From Botryosphaeria dothidea (Eukaryota > Ascomycota > Dothideomycetes > Botryosphaeriales > Botryosphaeriaceae), in NCBI GenBank assembly GCA_011503125.2, contig WWBZ02000065.1, positions 1-12,406 of the forward strand: a stretch of DNA of 12,406 nucleotides, read 5' to 3'. Under the pieces are notes generated by a model. It had not been told where the DNA came from. It made no database searches and saw only the letters and a program-made list of their open reading frames with translations. Shown in pieces: positions 8,777 to 12,406 of this stretch. Positions within the stretch are counted from its first letter, which is position 1. Every line of letters starts with the position of its first letter. The position numbers and the translations under genes are program-made.

Positions 8777-9831
8777 TCAAACCGACTCCGTCCTTCCGGC
8801 TGTTGTCCCGCTCGAGTTCGCAGCCAAGTAAGCATCGCGTGTCAGCTCCGCAACACGGGAATCGGCCATCTTGGTCTGCATGACGGAGTCCCTATCCATG
8901 CGGAGGCGGGTGTAGTCGACGGGCATATACGTGCCGGGGTGGAGGCAGGCGATGAGGATGAAGCAGACCAGCAACGGCAGCGTATCGAACAGATAGACGT
9001 TCAAGAACGACTCTGCGCCGCCGAGGAGGACGAAGATCCAGCAGAGGATAGTACGGAGCTACATCAAGTGCACGCGTTAGCAGGAGTTCATCGTGCCACA
9101 GCCGTTCCAGCAAGCGAGCTCCCGCCCGGATTGTAACACTTACCATCAGCAATCCGCTCATGGCCCACACACCGACGAGCCCCTTTCGTCTCCAAGCGCC
9201 CGGGAGCCTCTCGCCCTGCACCAGCCCGGCCCACCCCTTACTCACGGTCCAGACGCGCCCGACGAACGCGAGGAAGACGGCCAGCAGGATCATCTGCGCG
9301 ATCAAGCCGCAGAACACGAAGATCGGAATAGGCACGGCCTGCACCACCGCGAGCAGAAAGAGGGTGCCGCTCATGAAGTAGAAGCCGACGCGCGGCGAGA
9401 ACCACAGCGTGCGTCGGTTCAGCGTCGACGGCGACGGCGCGGTCCACCAGACCAGGCGCAGGAAGAGCATGAAGACGGCCTGCTGTAGGAAAAAAGCGGC
9501 GAGAGAGTGAGGGATGATGGCGACGTTCATTAAGGCCCAGTCGCGGTATTCGTCGTCGCTGCTGTTGCTGAGGCGGATGGCGAAGGCTACGATGAAGACT
9601 GTGGAGAAGAGTTGTTAGGTTGGGTGTCGTGCAGCGGGTTGAATGATTCGTTGTTTTCTTTTCGCTGGATGATCGGCGTCTGGATGATGTAGGAGACTCA
9701 CGTAGGCCACTGAGAATGAGAGACCAGAACATCCATGATTTATGGCGAAAAGCTTGGAAGGAGGATGTGCCGGTCGCGATGATGAATAGGACCAATGCAA
9801 TGGCTGCCGGTATCCTGCCGCCGGATGTCAT
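8777..9831 (-). CDS. RTA1-like seven-transmembrane protein
   Basis: Three exons on the minus strand: 9831-9702, 9598-9144 and 9058-8777. The introns are 103 nt (GTGAGT, branch CCTAAC, acceptor CCACAG) and 85 nt (GTAAGT, branch GCTAACG, acceptor TGTAG). Phases agree and give 288 aa. Seven hydrophobic segments lie near residues 7-25, 33-51, 67-92, 112-132, 136-157, 184-206 and 217-235. The C-terminal part has Arg197, Glu211, YLFDTLP (217-223) and HPG (235-237), matching the 'R...E...Y..D..P...HPG' end of the RTA1 lipid-translocating exporter family, whose members are plasma-membrane proteins linked to lipid movement and drug or stress resistance. The usual length is about 300 aa. Exon 2 is notably GC-rich. 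The match is weaker in the N-terminal half, so a related fungal seven-TM family (such as DUF3112) is an alternative. The start ATG has the context caaaATGACA, and a pyrimidine-rich stretch lies upstream. Confidence 0.75.
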
Positions 9832-10204
9832 TTTGAATATTGAAGTGTGTGTGTTAGAAGAGCGGATAGGTGGAGAGCGTGATGTTGTAGGGATGGTAAG
9901 CGCAAGTTATCTGTGTCTCGATATCGGTCGCAATGGAGTCCAATAAGTAGATATGTTACATGATGGAGTGTACCCATCTTTCGAACAAATGCACAGCCAA
10001 CGGGCAGTGCAAACGAGCCAGTAAGCTAGCTTCCCGCGCGCATGTCCAGTGTCTGCCTTACCCGCACGCTCTGCCTTGTCCTGAGTCGTTCTGCCTTGGT
10101 CCGAGCTGCAATGGCGTCCCAATTAGACCTCTCGATCGGCCTTAAACCCTTTTTTACGATCCACCTGTGGCCCAAGCGCTCGTTTGCTAATTTCGTGTTC
10201 GTCC

Positions 10205-10504
10205 ATGAAACCGTTCGTCGAAGCCTTGGCATGTTACACGCTGAAATGGGCAAGTCGCAACGACCTGATTCATCCGCTTTGGGAAAGTCACTGCCGGTTG
10301 TCGTCACAACGCAGGACCGGCGCGTGGCTGTACTACTCCGATGCACCTAAGCACTATTTCTCTGGGGTAATGGCTAAGAAATACGATGCCGTCTCTGCCG
10401 AGGAATGTGTAGATTATCGCATCAAGGCAACTGTCCATCTTGTAGTCGTCTCGAAGGATCAAATTAATAGAGCAATGTGCTATTTTAAGCACGCAATGAT
10501 GTAG
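10205..10504 (+). CDS. Hypothetical small protein, 99 aa, weakly supported
   Basis: I do not recognise this frame. It starts at ATG 10205 (MKPFVEALACYTLKWASR) and runs to a TAG ending at 10504, with a Cys/Trp/Tyr-containing middle (GAWLYYSDAPKHYF). It has no signal peptide or membrane segment. A different plus frame (10042-10350) and a minus frame (10026-10346) overlap its first half and are also open, so at most one is real. It could be an old exon or chance. Its upstream neighbour is the divergently oriented RTA1-like gene. Confidence 0.2.
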   Translation: MKPFVEALACYTLKWASRNDLIHPLWESHCRLSSQRRTGAWLYYSDAPKHYFSGVMAKKYDAVSAEECVDYRIKATVHLVVVSKDQINRAMCYFKHAMM

Positions 10505-10811
10505 TAGTTCACAAAAAGTAAATAGGCATGCTGCCTATTCTAGAGACCGAAGTCTGCCCCAGAGCTAGAAATAAGCTAACGCCGACCTCGGACTTCCCTA
10601 AATAGTTCGTGCAGCGACCAGCTGTAAGGTTTAGTGTAGAAGCATAAAGCGCATCCTCTCTGAAGCAATGCATCCTGAAGAAACGGCCATGATCAATAAT
10701 CTCCGGTCTGCTTGTGAAGTGTGATATCTGTGGCACGGCATCTCGGGCCGAAGGCTGATTTGAATCACGCGATTCGCAGCTCAATTGTTCAATGAATGAT
10801 ACACAACTGTT
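10505..10811. other. Intergenic region, nothing recognised
   Basis: One minus frame (10509-10784) starts without a convincing context and has no motif. No repeat, RNA or coding signal was seen. Confidence 0.35.
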
Positions 10812-11174
10812 CTAAGACTGCCTTGCCATAGTTCCTACTGCCATGGTACTAAATGGACACGGAGGGAGAGCCTGACAATGTGGGTGGCCGTGTGAGAAAG
10901 GTGCATATGTGTTAAAGGGGGAAAATGAGAATGCCGAAAAGCCCGAAGGTCCGAGCTGTTGCTGCGCCTTGACCAGGATCATGCGAGGACTGGAATTGGC
11001 ACTTTCCTCGCCAGTTCGCACAACTATTGCTCCATCCCTGGCATACATCACTCCCCGCGGGGAATGAGTATTGAGTTTGCTAATCAGATATGTCTCGAAG
11101 ATATCCGCCACGTCCCTGATCTCCGTGATAGTCCGTCGAGTGATTGATGTGTCGCTCGGGTTCACATAGCTCAT
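10812..11174 (-). CDS. Hypothetical protein or gene fragment, 120 aa
   Basis: I do not recognise the family. The frame starts at ATG 11174. Its first 65 or so residues read like a real protein: TITEIRDVADIFETYLIS, then RGVMYARDGAIVVRTGEE. The last third is low-complexity (Pro, Ser, His, Phe) and looks like non-coding or shifted sequence, so the frame probably runs out of its original gene near 10980. There is no signal peptide or membrane helix. It could be an exon of a degraded gene whose other parts are gone. Confidence 0.3.
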   Translation of the reverse strand: MSYVNPSDTSITRRTITEIRDVADIFETYLISKLNTHSPRGVMYARDGAIVVRTGEESANSSPRMILVKAQQQLGPSGFSAFSFSPFNTYAPFSHGHPHCQALPPCPFSTMAVGTMARQS

Positions 11175-11714
11175 AGGATTGCTGATACAGGTCTCTACAC
11201 GGATGGCCTAGGTAATTCAGTACATCACAGAATACGTCGAACAGTATCACGCCCCAGGCGGTTGATAAGAATTCAATTATCTTATGCTGTCAAGTTGCAA
11301 AGACCATGGAGCCAGAGGAGCGGAATACAAATTCCAGGTACTTTTATTGCACCTGACTCTTTGATCCTTACCAGCACTTTGCCCCTATCCAAATTACTGT
11401 CAGCACTCCCGTCTACCTGAGGTATCTACTAGGTGCAATTTTGGTGCATTCACTGTCGTGCGCCGCGCTGGCGGGCCTGCTAGAAAAGAAATGAGGGGAA
11501 CACATCTCAAAGATTGCTTTAAGTCCGCTTTTCCCATTTTCTCAAACACTTAATCTTTTTCTGACTTGAATCATGGCTGTCAACTATTTTTCCTAACCCA
11601 AACTCCCTTGTCATCAGTCTTCCTTGTCATCTGCTCGTTCTCTTCCTCCTACCACTACTAAAGATTTTACGGGTGTCAATTTCTCATATTTGACTTCGGC
11701 TAGTCTGATCTCGT
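11175..11714. other. Intergenic region next to the copia integrase fragment
   Basis: No gene is seen. Around 11570-11660 the plus strand is pyrimidine-rich, and CCTTGTCAT occurs twice within 25 bases. On the minus strand this is where the copia polyprotein should continue into its reverse transcriptase, but no RT motif is visible, so the element is truncated or unrelated sequence follows it. Confidence 0.4.
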
Positions 11715-12406
11715 CTAGATGAGCGTGACCTCTTGTTCTTGACAGCCACTGAAGAATGATATGCCTCCCACTCCAAGCGGGGGCGATTCAAAGATACCGA
11801 CGCGGCAGTACTGTTTTTCATTGTGTCCACTTGGAACAAGAACGAGTCCTGATACTGTCTGATCTGTCTGCTCCTCAGCAATTTCCGCCCAGTCTCCATT
11901 AGACATAAACGCCTGTTTGAGGCAAAGACCTTTCCTAATAGGAAGAAGCACAAATTTTTGAGGGTTTGATGTATCGACTTTGAATTTTGGAGATGATGCC
12001 TCATCGACACTGTCAAAAGAAATCCCATCCAAAGAGCATTCAGCCACAAAGGAGTTAATTGACCAGATCTGCTTGTACTCGGTCTCCTCTCCATTTGTCG
12101 CTTCATAGAAAGCTCCACCGGGAAGTGCGCAAGCTTTACCTCTGATCTTGATGTACCCATTTCGAACTCGTCCAAAAGGATTATGATGGAATTTGCGCTT
12201 GATCGGTCGGAATCGATGAATGTGATTGGCCTTCTCAGCCTTGCCATTCTGTTCAGGTGTGTAGGGGGCTGAAATCTCAAGTTTAATGCCTTTTGTGCTG
12301 CAATAGGCTCGGAGTTGATTCATTGCAAATTCTCGACCATCATCAATTCGAATTCGTTTCGGGTAGTTCCCGGTCTGAGTATTCCACATCTTAATATGAT
12401 CCTTGC
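11715..12406 (-). mobile_element. Ty1/copia integrase fragment, truncated and internally deleted
   Basis: The minus strand enters from the window end and reads HIKMWNTQTGNYPKRIRIDD, then GREF, then SAPYTPEQNGKAEKANH. This fits the second Asp of the catalytic D,D(35)E triad (in RIDDGREF) and the Glu in PEQNGKAE of a copia integrase core. Directly after EKANH the typical 'R.....LW.EA...A.Y..NR' region is missing. The frame moves instead to sequence like the later 'FG....Y..I' linker (FGRVRNGYIKIRGKA), so some 50 codons appear lost. It goes on without RT motifs to a TAG at 11715. A second frame (11684-12280) is open in parallel. The catalytic core is incomplete in the window and downstream functions are lacking, so the fragment is very likely inactive. 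Composition is close to genic, unlike the AT-rich remnant at the left end. Confidence 0.75.

Noticed and set aside
9093..9488. 131-codon plus-strand frame rich in Arg, His, Glu and Pro
   Set aside because: It is an opposite-strand shadow of the GC-rich second exon of the RTA1-like gene.
1..12406. tRNA, rRNA, CRISPR arrays and bacterial-type operons
   Set aside because: None was recognised on either strand, and the spliced genes and gene families point to a fungal nuclear genome.

Overview
The window looks like nuclear DNA of a filamentous ascomycete (Pezizomycotina). Four genes carry short spliceosomal introns of 45-103 nt with GTNNGT-type donors and CTAAC-like branch points. The families recognised are fungal: a HET-domain fragment, a PhiA-like secreted cell-wall protein, a fungal CorA-like membrane protein, an RTA1-like seven-TM protein and Ty1/copia debris. 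I do not name a genus. No RNA gene or CRISPR array was seen.

Layout: positions 1-310 hold a decayed plus-strand Ty1/copia RT/RNase H tail, followed by AT-rich degenerate DNA to about 1080. A GC-rich minus-strand HET-domain gene (start 1551) is cut off at that boundary. Positions 2520-3456 carry an unrecognised multi-exon plus-strand gene whose 3' half splices cleanly and whose 5' half has broken frames. Positions 3799-4419 carry a minus-strand PhiA-like secreted protein with one in-frame intron. A 468-bp solo LTR lies at 5188-5655, flanked by the 5-bp duplication TTAGG. Positions 6436-8443 carry a plus-strand CorA-like gene with two C-terminal membrane helices and several apparent frame breaks in the middle. 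It is tail-to-tail with a minus-strand RTA1-like gene (8777-9831, three exons, 288 aa). Positions 10000-11700 hold only weak orphan reading frames. From 11715 to the window end there is a minus-strand copia integrase fragment with its downstream part collapsed.

The region reads as a gene-poor, repeat-bounded accessory segment: a few lineage-variable surface, membrane or self-recognition genes, some damaged, between transposon remnants. Nothing shows that the genes form one pathway. They lie on both strands, are separately spaced, and their likely products act in different places (cell wall, membranes, self/non-self recognition). I found no convincing new multi-gene system. The best leads are the solo LTR with its duplication, the in-frame optional intron in the PhiA-like gene, the HET gene broken at a sharp composition boundary, and the unassigned gene at 2520-3456.
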